Shown here: positions 33,870 to 44,894 of the stretch, one piece after another
Layout of the letters: each line of letters begins with the position of its first letter
Position numbering within the stretch: the stretch's first letter is position 1
From: Neckera pumila
Lineage: Eukaryota > Streptophyta > Bryopsida > Hypnales > Neckeraceae
Length of the DNA stretch: 64,000 bases
Assembly: GCA_963969595.1 (NCBI GenBank)
Contig: OZ018411.1
Location: 30,701,445 to 30,765,444, forward strand
Direction: 5' to 3'
Notes under the pieces: generated by a model
The model's input: only the letters and a program-made list of their open reading frames with translations
The model's database searches: none
What the model was told of the DNA's origin: nothing
Made by a program: the position numbers and the translations under genes

Positions 33870-35000
33870 AAGAAATACCTCAAAATTAGAGGCTCTCAAG
33901 CTCTCAGATTTCCGGACTTATGCTCCTAGGCCCACAAATTAGCATGCTTCCTCATCATAGTCTATGTCTATGTGTCAAATTTGGTTTCATGTCATTTCAA
34001 TAAATATTGCAAAAGATAAGTTACAAAGATTTCTTTGACTTCAAAGTCAAATCGGGCTGAAATTAATATATCCTAAAAAAATAGTAATTATTTTTTGGAA
34101 AATATATAGATTTATACCTATTCAAAAACATTTGAAACATTGAATTCCAAATAATGAGGTAAAAGCATTAGAAGAAATTTGAGGCCTCCAAGAGCCCGTG
34201 AATTATCCTGCGTTCCCGTAGCGTTCCCGCAACCTTCCATTCATGAAAGCTGCTAGCCAATGTAGTCGCGCGAGTGCCATGTCATTTTCAAAATAAAACA
34301 AAATTTTGGCCTGAAATGATATTTGGGAGAGAAAAAAAATTATTTATTTATTCTTTTTTCTGGAATTTTTTTTCTGACAGCCTGTATCGGCTATTCACAG
34401 ATCTGGCTTGGTCAGGAAACGAGCCTGAAACGGCCCTTCAATGCCCTCAAATCTCTTCTAATGTTATAAAGAATTTTAGTTTGCGGGCAATGAAGGTAAA
34501 AAGAACATATGCAGTCGTCTTTGCTCTAAATTTCGGAAATTTTCAAATATAGATAAAAGTGAAATATAATAATTGTTTTCAAGACATTCTCACCATTGGA
34601 ATTAGCAATTTTCAAATTCTTTTAAAAGTAATCAGCATATTAGTTTTATCTTCATTTAGTAACTCTGTCCACTTTATAAATTTTTTTAAATGAATATGAA
34701 AGTTTTTCTGGTTCAATTTTTCATATATAATTTCAAACCAGCTTCCAACTTATTGACGAAAATGCACAAATTGTAGGAAATACTTGTTTTTTTCCAAAAA
34801 TGTTGAAAGACAAAACTTCACCTTGTTGAAAGGGCTAAATGAATCTACATTTTGAAGTTTAGGCACATTGAAATTCCAATCAGTGGAGCTATTCACTCTC
34901 AAATTTTGGGACAATGTACTTGAAGAAGTTAACAAAAGGATCTTAAGGTTGGATTTGTTAAAAAATAAATATTGATGAAGCTTTTAACCTTGCTTTAGAG
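33870..35000 (+). mobile_element. Decayed subfamily II copy split by a CATTAG MITE
   Basis: Upstream of 34166: GTGTCAAATTTGGTTTCATGTC and AAGATAAGTTACAAAG; downstream of 34463: TTTAGTTTGCGGGCAATGA and ATTCTCACCATTGGAATTAG. Both follow the subfamily II order. The ends are decayed and the borders approximate. Confidence 0.5.
34166..34463 (-). mobile_element. CATTAG-family MITE copy
   Basis: Left end CATTAGAAGAAATTTGAGGC; right end GCCCTCAAATCTCTTCTAATG (last 20 bases the inverted repeat). The interior shares CGTTCCCGCAACC and TGCCATGTCATTTT with other members. It is inserted in an old family A copy. A 92-codon frame across it is not a gene. Confidence 0.85.
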
Positions 35001-35340
35001 ACTAGCTAGTATTTTGAACCAATTTTGGGCCTCTAAACATGAAAGAATTTTAGGGTTTATTTCTCACTTGCTTTGGACCCTATTTTCTAGTATTATGATT
35101 TTAGTTCCATCATGTCTTTCAATTATAGTATAACTATTTTTAAATGTGCCAAATAGACTTAGTAACAATCTTGAGCGTTAGCAACATACCCTAACATTTA
35201 GAAGTTTAGGCTTTAATAAATTAAAATAACTATATTTGAAGGTCACAAATGTGTATTGTCTATGAATTAAATTAAATTGTTTGTTGTTGTTTTTATGTCT
35301 GTTATGGTGAGATTTTCAAAATAATTTTTGTGGAGTACTA

Positions 35341-36720
35341 GTGCATGGGATTGGATTGTATGCAGATGTGTGGATTGACGCAAACCACAAGCATGACAAC
35401 AATCAATTGATAACTACAATAATGCATGTGCTATCCAATGTGCGGAGACAGAAGGGGAACCTACCATCAATTTTGCAAATTCAAGCAAACAACACAACTC
35501 GCAAAAACAAGAACATATATATGTTTGCATTGTGTGCAATATTAGTAGGCATGGGTTACTTTGAGGAGGTATAATTATGTTTTTTAATTGTAGGGCATAC
35601 ACACAAAGACATAAACCAATGGTTCAGTATTATTTCAAACACAAGAGGACCAATATTGACTCTCTGGATGAGCTATTGTTTTTAGTTGAGAAAAGAACTT
35701 CATATACAGAGTCTTTTGTCATTGCACGGAAACTTAAGAATGTTTGTGATTGGAATTCATTCATCACACCACACCTTTTGAGGAGGCAGGGGGGGGGGGG
35801 GGGGGGGGGGGGCAACTGACGAGGATAACGTTTCCAAACCACATGAGGTTCTACAGGGAGATTGGAGTGCCTAGAGTTCAGCACAAGCACTTCAGCAAGG
35901 ACGCGTGAGACCGGCAGAAAGGGCACATGTATTTACAGTCCTTATCGGAGCCCAACAAAGAAGCTTACTCTAGCAGAGATGTTTACAATAGACAAGAAAG
36001 AGAGCTAAGGGCATTGGAAGATTTCATTGCGTACAAGGACATATGTATGGAGAGAAAAATGAATTTAGAGAAGAATCTTGAAACAAAAAACCCCCGGAGG
36101 TGTTCAAGAATTATTTGAGAGAATTTCCAACATGGACATAACTGTGGAAAGGGGTCTACCGTTTTGGCCATCAGGAGATGAAGAGAACAGAAAAGAGCAT
36201 ATGGAATTGAACATAGTTTTGCTAGAAGAGAGGAGTTGAATGATGTTAGCTGCGGTGGACTCAATCATGGCAACAATGCCAGATCTAGAAGCACAAGGCT
36301 ACTTTGGTCCGTAGAGGAACAAACCAATACATACAACTTCTGAGGACTAGGGTTCCAAAAAGGAGGGTAAATGAAGAGACGAACACAACTGCAACAAGGA
36401 GCACAAAAAAAGGGCAAGATCCATTTCTAGTGTTTGAACCAAAGAAAGACAAGTTGAACAATTTGTGGCCTTTGCAATGGAGGCAACTGAAGTATGAGAA
36501 GGCCTGTCATTTTATCTTGGAAAGGTGTTGGAGTTTAGTCAACGTAAATGGGCAACAAAGATGAAAGTGATATGGTACCGGCCAATTCAAAGGGGAGAAG
36601 TTGGCATTTGCGAAAGCTCAAACAAAGAGCAGTATGCAAATTGCACGGAAGAGTTGTGGAAGCCTTTCCGTGAGAGTGCTAGAGGATAGAGAAAGAAGTA
36701 GCTATTTTCTCATGGTTGGA
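35341..36720 (+). pseudogene. Decayed DUF7869-type gene
   Basis: The reading starts near HGIGLYADVWIDANHKH and runs through LQIQANNTTRKNKNIYMF and GMGYFEEV. An in-frame TAA (35572-35574) interrupts it, and the same frame continues as FLIVGHTHKDINQWFS. The (Q)DN-x-x-(R)KNKN and VGHTH-x-DI-x-Q blocks are typical of the DUF7869 domain, found in plant and animal repeat-associated proteins. After a frameshift the text continues KRTNIDSLDELLFLVEKRTS, then RFYREIGVPRVQHKHFSKDA, and near 36545 VIWYRPIQRGEVGICESS, as in the family C-terminus. A 24-base G run breaks it at 35789. The upstream part is missing. Clearly non-functional; the family assignment is from memory of motifs. Confidence 0.6.
35789..35812 (+). 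repeat. Homopolymer run of 24 G
   Basis: An uninterrupted run of 24 G (after GGAGGCA) inside the decayed DUF7869-type gene. Its exact length may be a sequencing or assembly estimate. Confidence 0.85.
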
Positions 36721-37750
36721 CATACCTACAAAATCAAGAAGCGGATTTGTGCCAAAAAACAATGTAATAGTTGAAGGAGAAATAATGGAGAAGGAAGTTA
36801 GTATTTTAGCACAAGCTAAACCTTGACTACTAGAAAAATCACGACCAAATCAACAAAAAATCAACTATTTCTAATTGTTTGGAGCACTGTAATGATTGTT
36901 TTGTTGAAGCCAACAAATGGCCGCCCACTTTCTGTTGATTTGAATAGTGCAATGATGAAATCAACCAAATTTCTAAGGAATCTGGAATCTTTTTGGAATG
37001 TTTGAAAAACTTTTTGGAATCTTTTGAAAATCTTTGGAATCTATTCAAATTTTTTGAAATCTTTGGACTTGCTTTAGCACATTCACAATATTTTGGAATA
37101 TTTTTGTTCCGTTGCAACAAGGCAAGATCAACTCATTGATGCCAAATAATTAATGAACCTTTAAGGCTTTGAAGCATGATTTCAAGCCAATTTTAGACCT
37201 ATCCAAGTTTCTATTAAAAAATTATGTCTCAAAAGGTGTGTTTTTTAAAGGAACGGGCAATTTTAGACAACCATGATAGATAGATCCAATTGATCTGAAA
37301 TTCTTTATGCATACTTTCAACAAGATTGTTAACAAAATTGCAAAAGTTGAAAGACATATAATATACAATTTTAACTTGTAAGTGTTTCAAATAAGTTTAA
37401 TTTCCTCATTTGGGCACTATTTAATCCCTAAATGAATTTGTTGTTTTTAGGCCTAAAACTGCTTTAAAGTACTGAAATCCAAAGCAAGGCTTAAATCTTC
37501 ATCTATATTTATTCATTAACAAATCCTATCGTAGGATATCCTACTGAACTTATTAGAGTTCACCCTTCTTAAAATTCAAAATAAGAAACCTTACCAACTG
37601 CAAGATCATGTTACATGGATTTCAAAAAAGGGTATTTTCAACTCTTTCCAAATAGTTAGATTTCATCTTTCAAAATTTTTAGACAAAAATGTGTAGATTT
37701 TAGAACTTGTTACTCTCAATAATTGTGTATGTTGAAGAAATAAGTTGGAA

Positions 37751-37755
<5 letters not shown>

Positions 37756-37828
<73 letters not shown>
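37756..37828. repeat. (AT)n microsatellite
   Basis: About 36 AT units without interruption, followed by T-rich runs. The IYIYIY frames on both strands are artefacts. Confidence 0.95.
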
Positions 37829-37830
<2 letters not shown>

Positions 37831-37844
37831 TTTTTTTTTCTTTT

Positions 37845-38366
37845 TTTTTTTCAACAAAAAAATATTTCATATTCATGCTTGAAAAAAATTAATAAGTAGA
37901 AAAAAATAGATTATAGTTTAAAATACTAAATTATTAAGAATTTGTTTATGGAGTTGAAACATTACAATGGCAATGGTTGTAATGTTGTAATATATAATCT
38001 ACATTCAATTCTTTCATTTACTTTTTAAAATGTTGAAAATTGAGTTAAATAAAGGAACTTTATTATTCATTTCATAATAGAGATTCCATAATTGCCCGCA
38101 AAGTAAAACACCTCATAAATGTCATCTTGTTAATTCAAATGAAATAAATCAGACCTTTCCACGTATATATAAATCTAGGAAATTAAGTTGAAATTTTTTA
38201 TTTTTAACAAGTGATTTTTTTTGAGTTGTCTAAGCTGCCCATTGAGCAACTCTTTGACCACATGTTGTGTAAAATTTTTAAAGAAGAAGATAAAAACCCT
38301 GTCTATAGGAAGCTATCCATAATTTCTATGTTGCCAAAAAGTGGCATTTGGTCCTTTAGGGATTAA
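37845..38366 (-). mobile_element. Family A (subfamily II) MITE, 5' part lost
   Basis: Matches the reverse of 27954-28884 from ATTCATGCTTGAAAAAAATT through ATTGCCCGCAAAGT and CCACATGTTGTGT. It ends TGCCAAAAAGTGGCATTTGG, then TCCTTTAGGGATTAA. The other end is replaced by the (AT)n tract. Confidence 0.75.
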
Positions 38367-38441
38367 AACACCATGGTTGAAATTATATGTATAATAAAAA
38401 TATATTTTTTTAACTTAATCATTTAGAATTTGGTTATTTCC

Positions 38442-38801
38442 AAAACTCAGCTGACTTTGGCGGCCATTTTGATTAGTAGAATAACTTTTCTTTGAAAACT
38501 TTGAACTGTAAAAAGTTTTTAAATCAAGTTAAATTTCATCTCCAACAATCCATTTGAGATTTTGATCCTCCAATCAAAAGTTATGAATAAATTTCAAAGT
38601 GGAGTTGGAAGGGACATTTTCTTTGACATTTTCTAACATCTGCTCTGAATTTTGTATATAACTTCTGATTGGAGACTCAAACCACAAATGGATTTAGGGA
38701 GGTGAAATTTAGCTTGATTTTCTAACTTTTGTTAGTTTAAAGTTTTGTGAAAAAAGTTATTTCACTATGCCAAAATGGACGCCAAAGTCTGCTGAGTTTA
38801 A
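38442..38801. mobile_element. Foldback element, copy 2
   Basis: Arms of about 175 bp in reverse complement: CTCAGCTGACTTTGGCGGCC pairs with GGACGCCAAAGTCTGCTGAG; TCCTCCAATCAAAAGTTATG pairs with TATAACTTCTGATTGGAGAC. The inner blocks are also shared with copy 1 at 14711-15060. Confidence 0.82.
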
Positions 38802-38842
38802 AAGTACCAAAGTATAAATGGATAAGTAAGAAAAATAATCTC

Positions 38843-39139
38843 CATTAGAAGGGATTTGGGGCCAAGAAAGGGCCATTTCCAGCTTGTTCCTCAATCTGTC
38901 CCCATGCTATGAACAGTGGTATGGGTTGTCAAAAAGATATATTTAAAAAATTTTAAAAAAAATTGAAAATTGAAAATTTCATTTTAAGAGAAAAATAAAA
39001 ATGAAAATCTGATGTGGCTAAAGTTTTGCCATGTCACCCTGCTGCAGTGGCGTAGTCTCACCAGTCAGGGACTGCGCAAAGCTTTTGGAGAACTCATGGG
39101 AACTCGCAGCCCTTTAGAGGGCCCGAATTCTCTCTAATG
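38843..39139 (+). mobile_element. CATTAG-family MITE copy
   Basis: Left end CATTAGAAGGGATTTGGGGC; right end GGCCCGAATTCTCTCTAATG. The interior has CAATCTGTCCCCATGCTATG, CTGATGTGGC and GGAACTCGCAGCCCTT. Confidence 0.85.
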
Positions 39140-39149
39140 TCTTTTAGCA

Positions 39150-39270
39150 TGAAAGTTAAATGTTAGCGTGTTGGTTGGGTCCTTGGTTACTAGGCATGTA
39201 GTCACTGGTTCAAACTTGGTTGGTGACCAAGGGTAGGTCATCGAGCTGCTCGAAGCCTCCAGACAATGAA
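39150..39270 (+). mobile_element. Possible tRNA-derived SINE head
   Basis: TTAGCGTGTTGGTTGGGT resembles a pol III A box, and GGTTCAAACTTGG a B box, about 40 nt apart. GTCACTGGTTCAAACTTGGT looks like a tRNA T-arm. No cloverleaf with a sound acceptor stem is visible, and no second copy lies in the window. Confidence 0.35.
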
Positions 39271-40056
39271 AATCTTCAATTTTTTTAGCTGCTTGTAAAT
39301 TCCAGGCAACAATGTTTTTTTCTATTGCCCAAAAATTTTGGGCAGCAAAAAAAATGATTTTTTTTTTCTTCCCCTAAGATTTGACTAAATCAATAGAAAA
39401 AATCAACAAATTTCTATTGATGATCAACGTGACCAAATCAACAGAAGAAATCAACACTTTTTCGTTGATTTGGACGATGATTTTTCTACGAGTGCTCATT
39501 TGCTGAAATACATTGCAATGCAAATGGAGGAGTTGGATAATGAACAATTGCGGAATGATAAACATACATACTAAACTAAAGTATTACATGTAGAAGGACT
39601 TTTAGGAGTGATATATATGTAGTAAAAAGTTGTTGTAATAGTAGTCTTGAATTTGGCCTAGTACGTGGAATATATGAAAATTTAAAGCAATGTGTATTTA
39701 CAAAAATCAATTGTAATAAATATCTACAATGTTTAGTATTTATATCAAAAGCATCATTGTTGTCATGAAATTGTGAATTAATATTATAAGAAAAAACTTG
39801 TAATGTATCCCATGAATGGAAAAAATTTGGCACAAACACAATCATTACACATAGAAGAGTTATTGTTTCATTTTACAATGTTGTTTAATTCCAAATAAAC
39901 AAAAGTGGGCAAGTACGCCTCCCCCCCCTTTTCTTGGTGATGGGATAAATTTGCTTGTACGGTTTGTAAGCGCAATTCTATATGGCCAAGTGCAAAAATG
40001 ACAAATTATGTATATTTCCTCGTTGAACTCTTCATACCTGTAGAAGAGATTCAAGG

Positions 40057-40282
40057 GCATGGAAGGGCTATTTCAAATTTTTTTCTCCTTTCTATAAACC
40101 AGCACATTGTTGGTCAAAATATTAAATATAAAAATTTAATTTAAAAATTTAATATTAACTAAATAATATTATTTGACGTAATAGTCTCCCTACCATATCA
40201 GATATCTGATGTGGCAAAGTTTCTATCTCCTTGTTGTCCGGGAACTCGCGGTCTTGTTGAGGCTTGAAATCTCATCTAATAC
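40057..40282 (+). mobile_element. CATTAG-family MITE, left end decayed
   Basis: GCATGGAAGGGCTATTTCAA matches the left inner part of the copy at 49118. ATCTGATGTGGCAAAG and TCCGGGAACTCGCGGTC match the interior. The right end is CTTGAAATCTCATCTAATA. Confidence 0.6.
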
Positions 40283-41109
40283 ATTAAAAAGTCCTTTGCA
40301 GGGAGGGGTGCATAGACTTTCTTTCGTAGCATTCCGACTCATGGCCATGACATGAAGGAATAAAAAAGTCACTTCTTTGTGATGAACTTATACTAGAAAG
40401 GTGGAAGTCCCTATTGCAGCTACTAATAATTCCTTCACCATAGGCATTGATTGTGGCCACTAATTCAACCTTATTAGCTCAAATTTCATTAATTGCAAAT
40501 ATTAGCCATGATTGATGTAAGATTGTAATGGATCATTCCTAAGTGTCTGCCTTGGGTGGTTTGCCTATCATACAATAGTTTACCATTGTAAGGTACGTGC
40601 TCCTCACACTATTAAGTACCTTTGGCCATTATGTTGTACATAGGATAAAGTACAATGAATTGATTTTGGGCATAATTAAATTCAAAACTTTGTCTTAATA
40701 AATCTAGACTATATAATAAATAGACACTTCTTGTAGTATTATAGCTGCAAAATTTTCAATTGACATTAGCACATGAATTTGAGAAATTTATCAATTGAAC
40801 TTTGGATTTTGCAATCATAGTGATTTGTTTTATTTTTGCTCACATTTGCATTTTTTTATTCAATGACATTGGATGACCATTTTTTTGCTCATAGCTTATT
40901 GTAAATGAAGGCTCTACAACCGTGCAAATTTGTTTCCAACTCATCTTCTTCCTTCAACTTAAAAAAATAGACCATTTCTAATATTATGGATTTCAATTCC
41001 TTACATAACATTAATGAACTATATAAACCTTCTAAAATATCATTGTACATGAAATCATTTGTCATGACCATTGATAGATGAACTAATCAATACCTTAAAT
41101 GAGGCTGGC
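40283..41109. other. AT-rich intergenic DNA, nothing identified
   Basis: No gene, RNA or repeat end recognised. Confidence 0.5.
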
Positions 41110-41248
41110 TGTTTGTTTGTTTGTTTGTTTGTTTGTTTGTTTGTTTGTTTGTTTGTTTGTTTGTTTGTTTGTTTGTTTGTTTGTTTGTTTGTTTGTTTGT
41201 TTGTTTTGTTTTGTTTTGTTTTGTTTTGTTTTGTTTTGTTTTGTTTGT
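41110..41248 (+). repeat. (GTTT)n then (GTTTT)n microsatellite
   Basis: About 23 units of GTTT run straight into about 8 units of GTTTT. The change of period within one tract suggests slippage growth. Open frames on both strands (VCLF and TNKQ repeats) are artefacts. Confidence 0.95.
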
Positions 41249-41500
41249 AGCATGGACAACTTCCTGACCGTGCGTCCCCCGGCCGCGTGCTTGGTACTGT
41301 CGGAAAGCTCTCGCCGAGGAGGGGTGCACCGGCTTGGTTTCGTGGCGTTTGGAGCGGTGGTGAAGTATTTATTGATTAAAAAATTAGAAAATTACTTTTA
41401 CTTTGATTTTGGTGGCGTTCTTGGTACTGGGAGTGGAACCGGGAGTAGAACTGGGAGTAGAATCGGAAGTAGAACCAGGAGTGAAACCGGGAGTAGATGA
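41249..41500 (+). repeat. GC-rich insert with a 12-bp minisatellite
   Basis: A GC-rich stretch (CCCCCGGCCGCG near 41277) is followed by about six imperfect 12-bp units of GGGAGTAGAACC at 41424-41497, which read as GS-x-TGSR repeats. It is foreign in composition to the AT-rich surroundings. Not a recognised gene. Confidence 0.6.
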
Positions 41501-41544
41501 AAATTGGGCCAACGGCACAGGGTCACACTAGTTCATGATGAAAT

Positions 41545-42050
41545 GAGCACTTGTGGACAAGCAAAGATTGCATGGAGATAGATATTTCTAAATGGTACTT
41601 TGAGGTTAGACAACTCTACTTAGATGATAAGAGCACGAGAGTACCTAGAGATAAATATCTCCAAAATATGGATTTATGCACTAGAGTTAAACAACTCTCA
41701 GATGAAGACAAGTGAGTTGGAATATGGAGTTAGATAACTCCAAGTAGAAGAGCAATATTATATAAAAGATGATTTAAAGAAATGTAACTAGGACTTTTAG
41801 TTTAGTGAATGGTTTTAGAAAGAACCAAGGATAGAAAGCTAAAAGGTAGAAAAGAAGTCTTAGTCTATCTCAAAGACTAATAGTCTTTATTGATAGTTTC
41901 TATTATATAAGATGGAGCTTGGGAGTGAGGAGGCTCTCTTTAAAGATTGATCTCTCTCTATGGTCAGGTGGTTGAGCTCCTTGTGAAAACATTCTTGTTA
42001 ATAAATATATTTTTGTGTTCTTAATTGGAGTTCATTGACAGAGGTATATA
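41545..42050 (+). mobile_element. Possible solo LTR (Copia-like)
   Basis: Begins near TGTGGACAAGCAAAG and ends near TTCATTGACA. The AAGATGGAGCTTGGGAGTGA, TGGTTGAGCTCCTTGTGA and AATAAATATATTTTTGTGTT blocks have the feel of a plant Copia LTR tail. No target duplication, primer-binding site or internal genes were found. Confidence 0.3.
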
Positions 42051-42644
42051 AGATTAATGTTCCTTTTTGAATGGCCTACAATTCAAAGACAAACTTAAAT
42101 TCAAGTATTTCAAATGTGGAAAGATACTCAACTCATAGAAGCAAAGGTTCATTTGTCATAAACTTCATGAAGTTTGTATATATTACTTTTGAGTTCTCAA
42201 TTTAAGGCATAAGTTCCAAAAAAGAGAATGGACCAACAATTGGTTACTTATGACTCTTATCAGTTCATTTCATAAAATAGCCTATTACTTCAAAATGACA
42301 ACTTTAGGCAAACTACCAATGCATACTTCAAAAAATATATTTTTTCAATTGAAAATATAAAATCTATTAAAAATAAAGTAATACAGAATAAAATAAGAAA
42401 ATTGAAGTATTCAAATTTTAGCACATTTATCACAAATTCCTTTGATCTTTAGACAATGATAAACTATATATTCCTTTTCATTTGCAACATTTGAAAGGTT
42501 TAGCCTTAAAGTTATGTAGGGAAGTACATGCATAGTAATTGTATTTGATTCCTAATAATTATACGAAATATGTATTAAAACATGGCAAGACATATATCAT
42601 TGGATTGACAATTCAACAACTAGCATCTTCATTTCGAAGACATA

Positions 42645-43570
42645 TTAACCCCTAAACTACCAAAGTCCCCTCAGGGGACACTTGGGATTTTGGGCAGGCT
42701 TGTGCGACCTGAAATTTTGACCTGATTTTTTGAAACTTTTTTGGAAGATAGGAAATCACATTAGCTTTCTAAAAATATAATTTTTTTTTCAATCGGTGCC
42801 CGGGAGCAAAAGTTATGCCACCCGAAGTCAAAAAAGTAGGTCGCCGGGCAGAAAAAAAAAACTTTAAAAAATTGAATTTTTTTTTTCAATTTTTTTCCTC
42901 AAAGATCATGTTTTTGTCTAAATTTGAAGCTTTGATTCATTCTATTTGGACTCAATATGAGAAAGTTATGGACAATCTTGTTTTTTGGGCAATCTAAGCA
43001 TCTACAAAAAAAACAACTTTTAGAATTCATTTTTAAATGCAATTTTCAAAAAAATTCAAATTTTTTTTTTGACAAGGTAAAGTTTGTTTGCAGGAACAAT
43101 CCCGCCATTGGGATTTTGATGTTTTAATTCCACCTAAGAGCTATTAACGATTTAGTGTTTTGTTCAATTTTGGACCTACTTCTACTTAACAATTTTTTTA
43201 TATGTGAAAATCAAGTTTTGACATCCTGAAATTTTTTTCTTAAACTCTCAATTCAAATGTGCATCACAAAAAATTTTAACTTTGTGGGGTGTAGTGCAAA
43301 AAGAATCCACAAATGGTCATCAAAGTCATCTGAAATTGCAGGCTGCAGTTCCAAAAAACTTCTTTTTCCAACTTCAAATGCTAATATCTTCCAATCCATA
43401 TGATTAAACTTCATGAAATTTTTACCACATGATCTAAGACAAATGAAGTTTAAGATCCTACGGTTAGATTCTAAAAAAGAAGTTTTTTTTTGTTTAGGGA
43501 GTGATTGCAGCAGAAATGGCAGTTTTTAGTGGTTTTGGAGCCAGAAACTGCTTGGTATTTTAGGGGTTAA
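42645..43570 (+). mobile_element. Family A MITE, complete (926 bp)
   Basis: TTAACCCCTAAACTACCAAA with hairpin GTCCCCTCAGGGGAC, then GGGATTTTGGGCAGGCTTGT. The core GGTGCCCGGGAGCAAAAGTT is near 42795. The right end is GGTATTTTAGGGGTTAA. TTAA at both borders. A 60-codon frame inside is not a gene. Confidence 0.92.
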
Positions 43571-43821
43571 CTCTAAACTTTATCATGATAATATGTGATA
43601 CCAAACAGATAGAATACTTGACTATTTTGAAGCTTCAAAAACATCTCAGAAGTGCAATAATAATCCAAATTGGGATTGCCATATTTCACTAGATTCAATC
43701 TAGAATGAGGACCAAAAAATTTCATTGTTATACACCTCAATCAATTTATTTCATCTTCTATGTCATACACACTAAAGGCAAAACACCATCTTGCATCCTG
43801 AAATGGACTTTCCAAACTTCA

Positions 43822-44345
43822 ACACTAAAGGCTCAACGTTTTGAAATGTTTTTTTAAGATTTTGGGAAGGTTTATATGATGCCAATTTTTAATGTCATTC
43901 TTTGAATTTTTTTTCTAAGATAAGAGAGTCTAATATTATACTAGCTTTCTAGGAATAAAATTTATGTTCCACTTAGGGCCCTGGAAAAAAAGTTATAAAC
44001 AAAATACTTGTGTCGAGACTAAAAAAAGGATAAAATCAAAATATAATTTTGAATTTTTTTATAAAGTATATTTATGTATATATGAGAAGCTTTGATTTGT
44101 TCCATTTGGATTAGTGATGTAAAGTATGAAGAATCTTGTTTTGTGGACCATGAGTGCATCTTCCTAAGAAAAACAATAGATAGGGTTTGTTTCTAAATTC
44201 AATTTTTATAATTTTTCTAAACAAAAAGGTCCATAAATAGTAGATTAATTTCTACAAAAATATCACCATAAGGATTGGCATGATTCAATTCTATTTTAGA
44301 AATTGTTAAGTAGAAGTAGATCACACCTTCTCAAATTTTAATATG
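43822..44345 (+). mobile_element. Family A MITE, decayed and 3' truncated
   Basis: CAACACTAAAGGCTCAACG at the left, then GATTTTGGGAAGGTTTATAT, TAGCTTTCTAGGAATAAAAT and TTTTGTGGACCATGAGTGCA. It stops in AAATTGTTAAGTAGAAGTAG. Confidence 0.7.
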
Positions 44346-44653
44346 GTCAACACATGAAATTTGTCGGCAAACATTTCTTTTAATCAACTCAATATCCCTC
44401 TATTTTATGCCCTTTCTGCAACTTAAACCATAATTATAGAGACATGGCTACATGTACTACTTTAGTACATAAAACCTTAGATTAAAGTCCAAAAATCTAG
44501 AGATACAATAAGGCAATACGTAAAATCTACAAACTATTTCTTTTGTACAACCTCAAGATGTTTTGTATTCACAAATGTTGGTCCAATAAATGCTCAACTA
44601 CAAGAACAAACAATTTCAAACTAGTTATACCCTTGTTCTTGTCTAAACCGATT

Positions 44654-44891
44654 CACTATAAGAAACCCGCGTTTTAGGTGATGTTAGCGTACCCTAAACA
44701 GACGCATTTTTGTGGACGCAAAATAAAACAACTTGTGTTTTTATGTCAATAATAATGTCCAATGTAACATCTAGATATTACATTGGACGTTATTATTGAC
44801 ATAAAAATACACGTTGTTTTATTTTGCATCCACAAAAATGCGTCTACTTGGGTTACGCTAACATCTCCTAAAACGTGGATTTCTTATAGTG
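44654..44891. mobile_element. CACTA hairpin MITE, intact, ATT target duplication
   Basis: Left end CACTATAAGAAACCCGCG; right end CGTGGATTTCTTATAGTG. Flanked on both sides by ATT (44651-44653 and 44892-44894), the 3-bp duplication expected of CACTA elements. The two arms of about 115 nt are nearly perfect reverse complements meeting at ATCTAGAT. 238 bp, no coding. Confidence 0.93.
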
Positions 44892-44894
44892 ATT

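Larger units (their letters stand above)
36827..39499. mobile_element. Possible CACTA-like element, old and filled by other repeats
   Basis: Left end GACTACTAGAAAAATCACG; right end CGATGATTTTTCTACGAGTG, its inverted repeat over about 17 bp. Both ends are followed inward by CCAAATCAACNNAAAAA repeats (36844, 39430, 39455), like the subterminal repeats of CACTA elements. The 2.7 kb between contains an (AT)n tract, a family A fragment, a foldback and a CATTAG MITE. No transposase was seen, and pairing of these two ends is uncertain. Confidence 0.4.

Noticed and set aside
37663..37892. IYIYIY frames
   Set aside because: Translation of the (AT)n tract.
41087..41500. Open frames with TNKQ or VCLF repeats
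   Set aside because: Products of the (GTTT)n/(GTTTT)n microsatellite, open on both strands.
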